Positions 50,644 to 59,518 of a DNA stretch of 64,000 nucleotides are shown here, in pieces. Positions within the stretch are counted from its first letter, which is position 1. Every line of letters begins with the position of its first letter. Both the position numbers and the translations under genes were made by a program. The stretch covers positions 16,621 through 80,620 of the forward strand of contig CAYGAY010000015.1 in the NCBI GenBank assembly GCA_964347975.1, in the 5' to 3' direction. The notes under the pieces are model-generated. The model was not told the DNA's origin, did not search any database, and saw only the letters and a program-made list of their open reading frames with translations. Source of the stretch: Bin87 sp964347975. Lineage in GTDB: Bacteria; Chloroflexota; Dehalococcoidia; Lucifugimonadales; UBA3495.

Positions 50644-51477
50644 TCAAGGGAGGGTGGACACCGCTACGGCGCCGGGACCGATGTGGGCGCCGATGGCGGA
50701 ACCGATCTGGATGGTGTAGGTGTTTTCCGGGTCGGCAAGATCGGACAGCCGATTCCGCATTTCCTCCGCCGGGTGGACGTCGGTGGTGTAGGCCACGGCC
50801 AGCTTGGAGACGGGTCCGACTTCGCGCACCAACTCTTCCAGACGCTGGAGGCCGCGGCGCAGGTTTCGGGGGCGGTCCACGGGCAGCACCTCACCGGCGG
50901 CAACCCTGAGAATGGGCTTGACCTTGAGCAGTGATCCCATGAAGGCTTGGGCCTTGCCGATGCGCCCGCCCTTTTGGAGGTATTCCAGGGTATCCACCAT
51001 GGCGTAACCGTAGCCACTGCCGGCGCGGACCCGGGCGGCCTGGGCCACCGATTCCGCCGTAGCGTCGGGCCTGGCGGCGTCCTCCGCGGCGGCGATTACC
51101 TGTAGCATGTGGCCCACCGAAGCAGTGCCGGCGTCAACAACGGTTACGGCGCCCTCTTCAAACTGGGAAGCGGCCTGCACGGCGGAGTTGTAGGTCCCGC
51201 TCAGCTGCCTCGGCACAGTGATGCAAACGACTTGGTGGCCCGCCGCAACGAGAGTTTCAAATCGCTCCGTGAAATCGCCTGGTGTGGGCTGGGAGGTGCT
51301 GGGCAGCCGCGGCGAGGACTGCAAACGGGCGTAGAACTGGGTGGGGTTGATGTCGATGCCCTGGCGATAGGATTCTTCTCCGAACAGAACATAGGCCGGA
51401 ACTACGGAAATATCGAAACGCTCTACGCCCTCCCGAGAGATGTCGCACGTGCTGTCGGTAACAATTTTAATGGCCAT
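50644..51477 (-). CDS. DegV family fatty-acid-binding protein
   Basis: A 277-aa DegV/FakB-type protein. It starts IKIVTDSTCDISREGVERFD, and has LPSTSQPTPGDFTERFE near residue 60 and the C-terminal RMGKAQAF-like LQKGGRIGKAQAFMGSLLKVKP. The family binds a fatty acid for phosphorylation by FakA. The next gene encodes the DAK2/FakA-like partner, so the pair fits a fatty-acid kinase system. Spacing 39 nt. Confidence 0.9.
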   Translation of the reverse strand: MAIKIVTDSTCDISREGVERFDISVVPAYVLFGEESYRQGIDINPTQFYARLQSSPRLPSTSQPTPGDFTERFETLVAAGHQVVCITVPRQLSGTYNSAVQAASQFEEGAVTVVDAGTASVGHMLQVIAAAEDAARPDATAESVAQAARVRAGSGYGYAMVDTLEYLQKGGRIGKAQAFMGSLLKVKPILRVAAGEVLPVDRPRNLRRGLQRLEELVREVGPVSKLAVAYTTDVHPAEEMRNRLSDLADPENTYTIQIGSAIGAHIGPGAVAVSTLP

Positions 51478-51516
51478 GTCATCAGCTCCTGGTCACGATA
51501 TATGTATGGATCTATG

Positions 51517-53193
51517 CTATTCGACCGAAACCAGATATGGGTAATGGGGCTGGCCGCCTTCATAAACGTCAACCTGGGCGCCCGCGTAAGTTTCTTCCAA
51601 CTCTTCCTGTAGTCCATTGGCCTGTTCCGTCGTAGCCCCCTCGCCCCAGTACAAAGTGATGATGCTGTCCTCGGCAACGGCAGACTTTTGCAATCCTTCT
51701 TTCAAAGCGCCGTCGGGTGAGTCAGCCAATGCGGCCAGTTTGCCGTCCAGGATAGCCATGTATTCGCCATCACGCACCTGCTGGCCGTCCACCACGGAGT
51801 CACGCACCGCCTGGGTAATTTCCAGGGTCTCGACGGACCGGCTTGCCGACCCCATGCTGGCCAGATTGTCGTCCAGGGATATTTCCGGATTGAAACCCAG
51901 CATGGCGGCGGTGCCCTGGGGCATGGTTCGGGTTCCCACCACGTGGAGAGTAACTTCGCCGGTATCGGCGTCGGCGGCCTGGGATGCGGTGAGGATGACG
52001 TTGTGATTGTTGGGAAGCACTATCACGTCGCTGGTGCCGGCGGACAGGGCGGCGTCAATGATTTCACTGGCGCTGGGGTTAAGGGTTTGCCCGCCGGGAA
52101 CAATGGCGGCGCAGCCGGCATCCTGGAACAAGTCCGCAATGCCCGGACCGGAGGCGACGGCGATCACTGATACGCCGGGCCGGATTTCGTCGGGCCGGGT
52201 GCGCTCCCGGTGGCCCGCGGCCCAGTCCCGGTTTTGCAGGCTCATGTTGTCAATTTTGACCTCATCAAGGTCACCGTGGGCTACTCCAAACGTGAGAGCC
52301 GCGCCCGGGTCTTCCGTATGCACGTGAACGCGCACCGCAGACCCCCCTCCGATGATAACGGTGGATTCGGCCAGGGCGTCGAGGCCCGCGCGGAGCCCGT
52401 CCACGCTCAGGTCCTTGCCGTGGATGACGAATTGCGTACAGTAGCCGAATTCGGTTGCTTCGTGGGCGTCCAGAAACTCGGTGTCGATGGCCACGGAAGC
52501 GGTCTGCGCCGGGTCGATCAGGCCGCCTACGCTGCGCAGGCCCAGGTCAACGGGCCGGTCGGTCTCACCCTGGAGGTGTCTGAGGGCGCCGCCGATTATG
52601 GCAACAACACCCAGGCCGCCGGAATCGACGACGCCGGCCTCTTTGAGCACGGGCAACTGTTCCGGCGTGCGGGCCAACGCTGCCACGGCTCCATCGTAGG
52701 CAATCTGCCACAGCGCAATCACGTCGCCTTCGCCGGCATCGTTGGCGGTGACGGCGGCCTCGGAGGCGCCCCGGATCACCGAGAGCATGGTGCCTTCCCG
52801 CGGCTGGCTGACGGCGCCGTATGCAGAGTCGGCAGCGGAACGGAAGGCCGCTACGGCGTGGGAGGAATCGATCTCGTCGGAGCCGGCGACGCCATCGGCA
52901 AAACCGCGGAGCAGTTGGGAAAGGATGACGCCGCTATTGCCCCGGGCTCCCCAGAAGGCGCCGGTGGCAATGGACTCGGCGACCTCTCCGGCGGCAGCGG
53001 CTCCGGCGTCCTGGTTCATCCGCTCCACGCCGGCGCGAAGGGTCAGGAGCATATTGGTGCCGGTGTCCCCATCGGGTACGGGGAACACGTTGAGGGCGTT
53101 GGCGGCGTCCCGGTAAAGTTCCATATAGGCCGCTGCCCCCAGCATGGCCTGCCGCAAATCGGAACCTTGCAAGGTGGTGGTTATCGGTGTCAT
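51517..53193 (-). CDS. DAK2 domain-containing protein (FakA-like)
   Basis: A 558-aa protein. The N-terminal DhaL/DAK2 domain has FPVPDGDTGTNMLLTLRAGVE (residues 35-55, conserved ADP-Mg Asp residues) and GARGNSGVILSQLLRGFA. The C-terminal half resembles DegV-like/FakA accessory domains (VIVLPNNHNVILTASQAADA). It probably phosphorylates the fatty acid bound by DegV. Spacing and direction indicate one unit with the DegV and RecG genes. Confidence 0.92.
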   Translation of the reverse strand: MTPITTTLQGSDLRQAMLGAAAYMELYRDAANALNVFPVPDGDTGTNMLLTLRAGVERMNQDAGAAAAGEVAESIATGAFWGARGNSGVILSQLLRGFADGVAGSDEIDSSHAVAAFRSAADSAYGAVSQPREGTMLSVIRGASEAAVTANDAGEGDVIALWQIAYDGAVAALARTPEQLPVLKEAGVVDSGGLGVVAIIGGALRHLQGETDRPVDLGLRSVGGLIDPAQTASVAIDTEFLDAHEATEFGYCTQFVIHGKDLSVDGLRAGLDALAESTVIIGGGSAVRVHVHTEDPGAALTFGVAHGDLDEVKIDNMSLQNRDWAAGHRERTRPDEIRPGVSVIAVASGPGIADLFQDAGCAAIVPGGQTLNPSASEIIDAALSAGTSDVIVLPNNHNVILTASQAADADTGEVTLHVVGTRTMPQGTAAMLGFNPEISLDDNLASMGSASRSVETLEITQAVRDSVVDGQQVRDGEYMAILDGKLAALADSPDGALKEGLQKSAVAEDSIITLYWGEGATTEQANGLQEELEETYAGAQVDVYEGGQPHYPYLVSVE

Positions 53194-53291
53194 CCCTGCT
53201 CCCGATCAGGCTAGTTCAATGGCGGCAGTATAGCACAGCCCTTGTGTCAGCCCTTGATGCCAGCGTTGCGTTCAAGAGACATTTTCGCTGC

Positions 53292-54575
53292 TTATGAAAT
53301 CGGTTGCGGCTCGGTCACTCTTCTTCTACGGCCTGTAAAATCCGCTATCCACATCGTGCAGATGGACGTAAAGGACAGTGCGGCGGATACGATAAACGCC
53401 ATCACATAATCTCCCTGCACGTCGAACATCAGGCCGGCGACGATAGGGCCGAGGAATATGGCCGCGCCCCGACCCATCTCCACAAAACCCATCACGGTGC
53501 CCAGCGATTCGGCGGGGAACAGATCGGCGGCTTTCGCTCCCACTATCAGGCCGCTGATGCCGTCGGTCACGCCGGCCAGCGCTACGTAAAGCGCCAGGGG
53601 CCACCAACTTGCGCCGTCGCCGAGCCACAGGACCAGCAGCACCGCTGCCGCATATACGCTCATCCCAATGGTATAAACCGATTCTCGCCCCCAGCGGTCC
53701 GTTGCCAGACCTACCAGGGGGCGAGCGAACAGGCTCACCACCCCCAGCAAGCCCAGGGTGTTGGCTGCCGTCTGTAAGCTGTAGCCGGCAAGCACGAAGA
53801 ACGCCACCTGATGGACCCTTACCATCTGAGTGCATACGGAGCCGGTGACACGAGTCAGCACCAGCAGCCACATGGCCGGGTCACGGACGACTCCGCCGAG
53901 GGACGGCGACGCGGGTGGTGGCGGCGGTGGCGGCGGTACGGATGCAGCCGGCAACGGCGAGGTTGACGAAGGTGGTTCAGCCAAAGAGCCAGGGGCGCGC
54001 CGCTGGAGCAGGCCGTTCGGTATAGCGATCAGGGTAGCGAAGGTGATGCCGAAAATACGGTAGGCCCATTGCCAGCCCCAGTTTGTGGTCAGTACCCCGG
54101 CCAAAGGCACGAAAATGGCTTGCCCCAGGGGGTTCCCGCTGTCAGCCAACCCCAGCATAAGGCCCCGAGTTCGGGGGAACCAGGGCGCCAGCGTCGCCGT
54201 CATTGAGAAGGAAGACATTGCAGTGTGGCCGATGCCGGCAAAAATCCCGTAGAAGATGAACATCTGCCACAGGTCGGTGGCGAAACTGGAGGCCCACCAA
54301 CCGAAGAGGATGAACAGTCCGGCCAAGGGGAACAGGATACGCGCCCCCCAGCGGTCCAGCAGGATACCCAGCAGCGGGGCGGAAATGGCTCCGATAAGGC
54401 CGGCCAGGGAGAATACCGCCGAGGTGTAAGTCGCGCTTCTGCCAAAGGCGTCCCGCAGCGCGTTGAAATAGACGGCCTCGCTGTTTTTCGTGCCGCCCTC
54501 GACGGTAAGGTTGCCCAGGGACAGGACGAAGATTACCCAGCCGTAATGCAGCCGGGAACGGACGGCTAACAGCAT
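53292..54575 (-). CDS. MFS transporter (OFA/monocarboxylate-like)
   Basis: A 427-aa 12-TM permease. It starts RLHYGWVIFVLSLGNLTVEGG, and has DRWGARILFPLAGLF, SMTATLAPWFPRTRGLMLGLADSG (typical of the OFA/MCT-like family), and a Pro-rich central loop (SLPPPPPPPPASP-like) between helices 6 and 7. The substrate may be an organic acid; not tested. Independent unit, upstream of a repeat-rich 366-nt gap. Confidence 0.85.
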   Translation of the reverse strand: MLLAVRSRLHYGWVIFVLSLGNLTVEGGTKNSEAVYFNALRDAFGRSATYTSAVFSLAGLIGAISAPLLGILLDRWGARILFPLAGLFILFGWWASSFATDLWQMFIFYGIFAGIGHTAMSSFSMTATLAPWFPRTRGLMLGLADSGNPLGQAIFVPLAGVLTTNWGWQWAYRIFGITFATLIAIPNGLLQRRAPGSLAEPPSSTSPLPAASVPPPPPPPPASPSLGGVVRDPAMWLLVLTRVTGSVCTQMVRVHQVAFFVLAGYSLQTAANTLGLLGVVSLFARPLVGLATDRWGRESVYTIGMSVYAAAVLLVLWLGDGASWWPLALYVALAGVTDGISGLIVGAKAADLFPAESLGTVMGFVEMGRGAAIFLGPIVAGLMFDVQGDYVMAFIVSAALSFTSICTMWIADFTGRRRRVTEPQPIS

Positions 54576-54941
54576 GGGCGGCTCGAAGGGCGCCCGGACA
54601 CGGGGTTGAGACCAAGCATCCGCCGATTATACACGCCCGGCATGATCGGGTTTGAGGATAACGCTTTCCGAGGCCCTGGCGGATTGGGGCCGGGACACCG
54701 CCGTCTGCCGGGTGCGCGCCAAGATTTAGGCAGGACTGGGTTGGGGATGGGTGAGGGGCCGGATGGCCTCCCCGCGACCACTGAGCGGGTGGGTTCGCAA
54801 TCGGCTCGTCTGCCTGAAAACTGGCGCACACCCGCCACGCTACCGCCAGCCCACTGCCATTCCCGCAAAAGAACAGCCTGCCCCGCGCTTGACACGGGGT
54901 CACCCCATACTCGATACGGGGGTCGGAATGACGGCAGGTAG
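54576..54941. repeat. 366-nt gap with dispersed repeats and no gene
   Basis: No supportable coding region on either strand. The right half (54850-54935) holds CCCGCGCTTGACACGGGG, CGATACGGGGGTCGGAATGACG and related pieces of the repeats found at 5880 and 16390. The left half holds nothing recognised. Confidence 0.5.
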
Positions 54942-55949
54942 TTAGATTTCGCGGAACTCCGGTTCGGCGGGCTCGATATAGAAGTTGTTGGCCCACAGGT
55001 CGTCGATGATGGCCTGATCCCCCTCGGTGATGGTCGGCGTTTCCACGGCCTCGGAGTATTCCTTCAGCTCCTCTAATGTGGTGAAGTTGGGCAACACGCT
55101 GGTGATGGTGGGCTGGTGCAGGACGAACTGGATAGCGGCCTGGCTCATGGTGCGTCCCACCTCCTCGCCGGCCAGGAACTTGACCTGGTCCACCTTTACC
55201 AATGCCTCGCTGAGCCACTGGTGGCGGCGATACGAGCGATGGTCGTTTTCGTCGAATTCCGGCGGCGCGTCGTAGCGTCCGGTGAGCGCCTCCGAGGCAT
55301 GAGGCACACGGGACAGCAAGCCCACCCGCTCCTTCTCGGCGATGGGGAAGAAGTCCTTGGCCGGGTCCTGTTCGAGGATGCTGTAGATAATCTGGCAGCT
55401 ATCGACGTGGCGCTCCTCCATGCTGGCCTGCCCTTCCTCGAACCAACCGATGTCCGGGCCCAGGGCCGAGCCGTAATAGCGGATTTTTCCCTCGTGCTTC
55501 AGCGCCTCCAGGGTTTCGAACACGTCGTCGTCCTCGATGGCGGCGATGCGGGGGTTGTGCAGCTGGTAAAGGTCGATGTAGTCGGTGTTCAACCGACGCA
55601 AGGACTGTTCGCAGGCGAACCGGATGAAGTCCGGCTCAAACTTCTGCGGGCGTTCCTGGTGGCCGACGCGGGGCGTGGTCTGATCATAAATATCGTAGCC
55701 GAACTTGGTGGCGATGATCATATCGTGGCGACGATGCCCCATGAATTTGGCGAGAATTTCCTCGCCGTAACCGTCGCCATAAGTATCGGCGGTGTCGAAG
55801 AAGTTGATGCCCAGCTCCAGGGCTTCCTCCAGCAACTGGCGGCGCGTCTCCTCAGGGATACGCCCCCACCAGTTGGTGGCCACAGTCCAGACGCCGAAGC
55901 CCACTTCGGAAAGCAAAAGGTCAGTGCGGGGAAGTTGGCGGTATTTCAT
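54942..55949 (-). CDS. aldo/keto reductase
   Basis: A 335-aa AKR. It starts MKYRQLPRTDLLLSEVGFGV, with the catalytic tetrad: Asp in NFFDTADTYG, Tyr in the same segment, Lys in IIATKFGYDIYD, and a His-type site in DLYQLHNPR. The end TSVLPNFTTLEEL is AKR-like. It reduces aldehydes or sugars with NADPH. ATG 55949 chosen; the ATG at 55967 is less likely. It follows the amplified array by 26 nt and may be read through from it. Confidence 0.9.
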   Translation of the reverse strand: MKYRQLPRTDLLLSEVGFGVWTVATNWWGRIPEETRRQLLEEALELGINFFDTADTYGDGYGEEILAKFMGHRRHDMIIATKFGYDIYDQTTPRVGHQERPQKFEPDFIRFACEQSLRRLNTDYIDLYQLHNPRIAAIEDDDVFETLEALKHEGKIRYYGSALGPDIGWFEEGQASMEERHVDSCQIIYSILEQDPAKDFFPIAEKERVGLLSRVPHASEALTGRYDAPPEFDENDHRSYRRHQWLSEALVKVDQVKFLAGEEVGRTMSQAAIQFVLHQPTITSVLPNFTTLEELKEYSEAVETPTITEGDQAIIDDLWANNFYIEPAEPEFREI

Positions 55950-55975
55950 GATGTTGCGTCCTTGCATTGAGAGTG

Positions 55976-56419
55976 TCAGGAGATGGCGGGATACATTTCC
56001 CCGGCGGCAACCGACTGGGCCAGCCGGCCGGGCACGTCAATGTCCGATGCAGTGTATCCGTATATTCCGGTGTGGGACGGGTCGCGGAGCTCGCCCAGCG
56101 CGACCAATCGAATTGCTATGTTCAACTCATCCCGGCACAATAACACCGCCGCGCCTGCATTCAGCACGGCAAAAGAGGCGGCGGCCCGGAACTGAAACCC
56201 CTTGTCGGCCAAGGCGCGTCGGACGCCGGCGATTTGGGATTGGCGGTCAGCATCGTCAAAATATTCCAGCCAGTTGACGGACAGATATTCCTCGCCGGGG
56301 CGCAGCAGAAAGGCGTCGCGCAGCGGGCGGCCGTCCGAGCGCAAGGCCCGGGGCCGGCAGTACCGGGCTACGTGGTGACTGGCAAGGAGTTCGTGGCGGC
56401 CCGGTCGCCCGTATGCCAT
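55976..56419 (-). CDS. array protein B1 (DPSHTGI family)
   Basis: 147 aa. All four B proteins share HVARYCRPR near residue 16, AFLLRPxEEYLSxNWLEY, IxGVRxALxxKGF, and RLVALGExxDPSHTGIxGY. None has a hit I recognise. This copy overlaps A1 by 52 nt and is the last of the array. It differs by a longer tail (PGRLAQSVAAGEMYPAIS). It is predicted to act together with A. Confidence 0.75.
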   Translation of the reverse strand: MAYGRPGRHELLASHHVARYCRPRALRSDGRPLRDAFLLRPGEEYLSVNWLEYFDDADRQSQIAGVRRALADKGFQFRAAASFAVLNAGAAVLLCRDELNIAIRLVALGELRDPSHTGIYGYTASDIDVPGRLAQSVAAGEMYPAIS

Positions 56420-56853
56420 GTGAACAACTCCGATTCTACCAACTTTTCGGTTAAGCGGGCCCGACTGCACACCCGGTTGCCTGAGTCAATCTCCATAAAG
56501 CGGCCCTCAAAATCCCTGATGGAGAACATGACCCGCTCGCCGTCCAGGAACCACAAGCCGGCATCGCGCCGGTCGGGAAAATCCCATTCCGCGCAAATCC
56601 AGCCTTCCGGGGAACAGCCAATCTCAACCTTGCCTTCGGTTTCCACAGCCCCGAAAAATGCCAGAAAGCCCAGCGCGCTCTCCAGCGCCACGGGAACGTC
56701 GCCATCATCCAGGTCGTCGTCGGAGGCGAAATAGGCAATGCGGTCGGCTAGGTCAGGCCGGCCCCAACCGCGCAACACCTCGCATACCTCGGCCACGGAG
56801 CGGAGGCAAGCGATGGCGTCCGGGGGGAGGGGACGTTGAATAGCGGGGTGCAT
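56368..56853 (-). CDS. array protein A1 (SDEDLDDGD family)
   Basis: 161 aa, acidic. Shared with A2-A4: QRPLPPDAIALLRSVAEVC, LRGWGRPDLADRIAYFAS, DDLDDGDVPVALESALGFLAFFGAVE, GWICAEWDFPDRRDAGLWFLD. It starts 6 nt after the stop of B2 and overlaps B1 by 52 nt. Function unknown. The strong conservation between copies and the conserved overlap suggest that A and B act together. Confidence 0.75.
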   Translation of the reverse strand: MHPAIQRPLPPDAIACLRSVAEVCEVLRGWGRPDLADRIAYFASDDDLDDGDVPVALESALGFLAFFGAVETEGKVEIGCSPEGWICAEWDFPDRRDAGLWFLDGERVMFSIRDFEGRFMEIDSGNRVCSRARLTEKLVESELFTWHTGDRAATNSLPVTT

Positions 56854-56859
56854 GGTTGA

Positions 56860-57303
56860 CTATCCTGCGGCGGGATACATTTCTTCCAAGTTAACCAAAC
56901 TGGCCAACAAATCCGCCGCTGCCAGGTTACTGACGGCCAGGCCGAATATCCCAGTGTGCGACGGGTCATGCAATTCGCCCAGCGCCACAAACCGAATGTC
57001 CAGGTTCAGGTGATTGTGGCACACATCGGATGCTGCGCCGACATTGATAACAGCGAAAAGTCCGTTGTGGCTGAGGCGAAACCCCTTGCCGGACAGTGCG
57101 CGACGGATGCCCTCAATCTGCAATTGGCGGTCGCTATCGTCAAAATATTCCAGACGGTTGGTCGATAGGTACTCCTCGTTGGCGCGCAGCATAAACGCTT
57201 CACGCGCCGGCCGGCCATTGGGCAAAAGCGCTCGGGGACGGCAGTAGCGCGCTACGTGGTCGCCGGCCGGGAGTTCGCGACGTCTTGGTTGGTTTTGTGC
57301 CAT
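56860..57303 (-). CDS. array protein B2
   Basis: 147 aa, family B. It has HVARYCRPRALLPNGRPARE, AFMLRANEEYLSTNRLEYFD and RFVALGELHDPSHTGIFGL. The 52-nt overlap with A2 is identical in length to that between A1 and B1 and A4 and B4. Asn64-Trp-Leu-Glu is NRLE here instead of NWLE, the only change in a motif otherwise fixed. Confidence 0.75.
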   Translation of the reverse strand: MAQNQPRRRELPAGDHVARYCRPRALLPNGRPAREAFMLRANEEYLSTNRLEYFDDSDRQLQIEGIRRALSGKGFRLSHNGLFAVINVGAASDVCHNHLNLDIRFVALGELHDPSHTGIFGLAVSNLAAADLLASLVNLEEMYPAAG

Positions 57304-57737
57304 TTCAATATGCCCGCAGCAACAAGTTGCTCCGTTACGGCCAGCCGGTCTCCATACTCGCCGCCGATGCCCAGGTCAGTATAATCCCCGTCGTGCCGAC
57401 GGGCAGCAAACATCACCCGGTGATAATCCAGCAGACGTACCGTGGCCGTCCGGGCGTCATCAAAATACCATTCGGCGCTAATCCACCCTTCCGGGGAACA
57501 GGCCAACTCAACCTTGCCCTCGGAATCAACCGCGCCAAACAGCGCCAGAAAGCCCAAGGCGCTCTCCAAGGTGACGGGCGCATCGCCATCGTCCAAATCC
57601 TCGTCAGAGGCGAAATAGGCGATGCGGTCAGCCAAATCGGACCGGCCCCAGCCGCGCAACACGTCGCACACCTCGGCGATGGTATGGAGGAGGGCGATGG
57701 CGTCCGGGGGGAGGGGGCGTTGCATAGCGGAGTGCAT
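57252..57737 (-). CDS. array protein A2
   Basis: 161 aa, family A. QRPLPPDAIALLHTIAEVC, RIAYFASDEDLDDGDAPVTLE and LALFGAVDSEGKVELACSPE. Its C-terminal third is more diverged (AEWYFDDARTATVRLLDYHRV), suggesting relaxed or diversifying selection on this part. It starts 6 nt after B3 and overlaps B2 by 52 nt. Confidence 0.75.
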   Translation of the reverse strand: MHSAMQRPLPPDAIALLHTIAEVCDVLRGWGRSDLADRIAYFASDEDLDDGDAPVTLESALGFLALFGAVDSEGKVELACSPEGWISAEWYFDDARTATVRLLDYHRVMFAARRHDGDYTDLGIGGEYGDRLAVTEQLVAAGILKWHKTNQDVANSRPATT

Positions 57738-57743
57738 AGTTGA

Positions 57744-58178
57744 CTATCCGGTGGCCGGGTGTATTTCTCTTGCTAATCGCGCTAGTGCCGCTGCCGTGTC
57801 GGTATCCTCCGGGGTGTAGCCGAATATGCCGGTGTGCGATGGGTCGTGTGATTCGCCCAAGGCCACAAATCTGATGTCCAGGTTTCTGGCCTGTTGGATT
57901 GCACTGGCCGTATCCCCAACATTCAGAACGGCAAATGCCCCGTTGGGCCTGACGTTAAAACCTTTGTCGCCAAGAGCCTGGCGAACTCCTGCAATTTGTC
58001 GAGGCCGGTCGGAATGGTGAAAGTGCTCCAGCCAGTTGGTTGACAGGTATGGCTCGTTAGGCCGGAGCAGAAACGCGCTCCGGGCCACTATGCCGTTAGC
58101 TATGTCCCGGCGCCGGCAAAATCGCGCTACATGGTGATGGCCAAAAAGTTCATGCCGTTGCGATGAGGCTAAAGACAT
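57744..58178 (-). CDS. array protein B3
   Basis: 144 aa, family B. HHVARFCRRRDIANGIVARS, EPYLSTNWLEHFHHSDRP, RFVALGESHDPSHTGIFGYT. It overlaps the stop of A3 by only 10 nt, because A3 is shorter at its end. The other B family motifs are complete. Confidence 0.72.
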   Translation of the reverse strand: MSLASSQRHELFGHHHVARFCRRRDIANGIVARSAFLLRPNEPYLSTNWLEHFHHSDRPRQIAGVRQALGDKGFNVRPNGAFAVLNVGDTASAIQQARNLDIRFVALGESHDPSHTGIFGYTPEDTDTAAALARLAREIHPATG

Positions 58179-58612
58179 CGGAACAAACCATCGGAAGCCA
58201 ATTTTTGCATAATGACCTGGCGCGAGGTGATTTTACTGCCGCCGGGTATGTCAATAAACTTGCCGTCGCGATTGGCGGCACTGAACATAACGCGGTCAGC
58301 GTCCAAGAACCATAGCCCGGCGTCTCTCTTATCGGCAAAATCCCATTCGGCGCAAATCCAGCCTTCTTGCGAACAGGTTAGTCTTATTTCCCCCTCGGAT
58401 TCAACTGCCCCGAAAAAGGCCAAAAAACCCCAGGCGCTCTCCAGCGTAACGGGAACGTCGCCGTCGTCCAGGTCTTCGTCAGAGGCGAAGTAGGCGATGC
58501 GGTCGGCCAAATCGGGCCGGCCCCAGCCGTGCAGCACGTCGCACACCTCGGCGACGGAGCGGAGGAGGGCGATGGCGTCCGGGGGGAGGGGGCGTTGGGC
58601 GGTGGATTGCAT
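58169..58612 (-). CDS. array protein A3 (C-terminally short)
   Basis: 147 aa, against 161 in the other A copies: it ends LASDGLFRCL where A1, A2 and A4 have a further 14 residues ending in TT. Otherwise complete (RIAYFASDEDLDDGDVPVTLE, GWICAEWDFADKRDAGLWFL). A small deletion or frameshift at the end is likely. It starts 13 nt after B4. Confidence 0.72.
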   Translation of the reverse strand: MQSTAQRPLPPDAIALLRSVAEVCDVLHGWGRPDLADRIAYFASDEDLDDGDVPVTLESAWGFLAFFGAVESEGEIRLTCSQEGWICAEWDFADKRDAGLWFLDADRVMFSAANRDGKFIDIPGGSKITSRQVIMQKLASDGLFRCL

Positions 58613-58625
58613 GGCTGACCAGTTC

Positions 58626-59069
58626 TTATGGCAGGTTCACAGCGGCGGGATACACTTCCTGAACCGATTGGGCCAGTGTTCTTGCTGTGTCGGTGTCTCC
58701 CGCTTCATAACCATAGATTCCGGTGTGCGATGGATCGCGAGATTCGCCTAACCGGATGAGCCGGATTGCCAGGCTGCGCTCCTCCCGGCAGGCGGCGGCA
58801 GTGGCGCCGGCGTTCAAAACGGCAAACGCCCCGGAACTCGTGATGCGAAATCCTTTGCCGGTTAATGCTCGGTGTACGCCGGAGACTTGGATGCTTCGGT
58901 TCGATTCGTGGCAATGCTCCAGCCAGTTAGTTGATAGATATGCCTCATTGGGTCTAAGGACGAAGGCGTTTTCCCGGGGTATCCCATTGGCAATGTCGCG
59001 CGGCCGGCAATACCGGGCTACGTGGTGGTCGGGTGAGAGGTCGCGATTGCCGTTGGGTCTGGTTGCCAC
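58626..59069 (-). CDS. array protein B4
   Basis: 147 aa, family B. DHHVARYCRPRDIANGIPRE, NEAYLSTNWLEHCHESNRS, RLIRLGESRDPSHTGIYGYE. It overlaps A4 by 52 nt. In sequence it is nearest to B3 in the N-terminal half (RDIANGI), consistent with duplication of the A-B unit. Confidence 0.75.
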   Translation of the reverse strand: MATRPNGNRDLSPDHHVARYCRPRDIANGIPRENAFVLRPNEAYLSTNWLEHCHESNRSIQVSGVHRALTGKGFRITSSGAFAVLNAGATAAACREERSLAIRLIRLGESRDPSHTGIYGYEAGDTDTARTLAQSVQEVYPAAVNLP

Positions 59070-59503
59070 GTGAATAGCTCCTCCTGAATCAATTTATGCA
59101 ATATGACAAGGCGGGTAGTGATTTTGCTGCCGCCGGCGATGTTGATAAACTTGCCATTCGCATCGGTGGCGGTGAACATAATCTGGTCGCGATCCAGGAA
59201 CCACAAGGCGGCATTCCTTTCGTCGTCAAAACGCCATCCGACGCAAAGCCAGCCTTCTTGTGAGCAGGTTATATCGATACTGCCTTCCGACTCCACCGCC
59301 CCGAAAAAGGCCAGAAACCCCAGGACGCTCTCCAGCGTAACGGGTACATCGCCGTCGTCCAGGTCCTCGTCGGAGGCGAAGTAAGCGATGCGGTCAGCCA
59401 AATCGGGCCGGCCCCAGCCGCGCAACACGTCGCACACCTCGGCGACGGTATGGAGGAGGGCGATGCCGTCCGGGGGGAGGGGGCGTGGGAATGTCGTGGG
59501 CAT
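59018..59503 (-). CDS. array protein A4
   Basis: 161 aa, family A: PLPPDGIALLHTVAEVC, VLRGWGRPDLADRIAYFAS, LESVLGFLAFFGAVESEG, LVILHKLIQEELFTWQPD. It is the first unit after AIPR (15-nt gap). Its C-terminal segment (GKFINIAGGSKITTR) is nearly that of A3 (GKFIDIPGGSKITSR), indicating that A3 and A4 are the most recent duplicates. Confidence 0.75.
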   Translation of the reverse strand: MPTTFPRPLPPDGIALLHTVAEVCDVLRGWGRPDLADRIAYFASDEDLDDGDVPVTLESVLGFLAFFGAVESEGSIDITCSQEGWLCVGWRFDDERNAALWFLDRDQIMFTATDANGKFINIAGGSKITTRLVILHKLIQEELFTWQPDPTAIATSHPTTT

Positions 59504-59518
59504 GGTGGTAGTGGCTCG

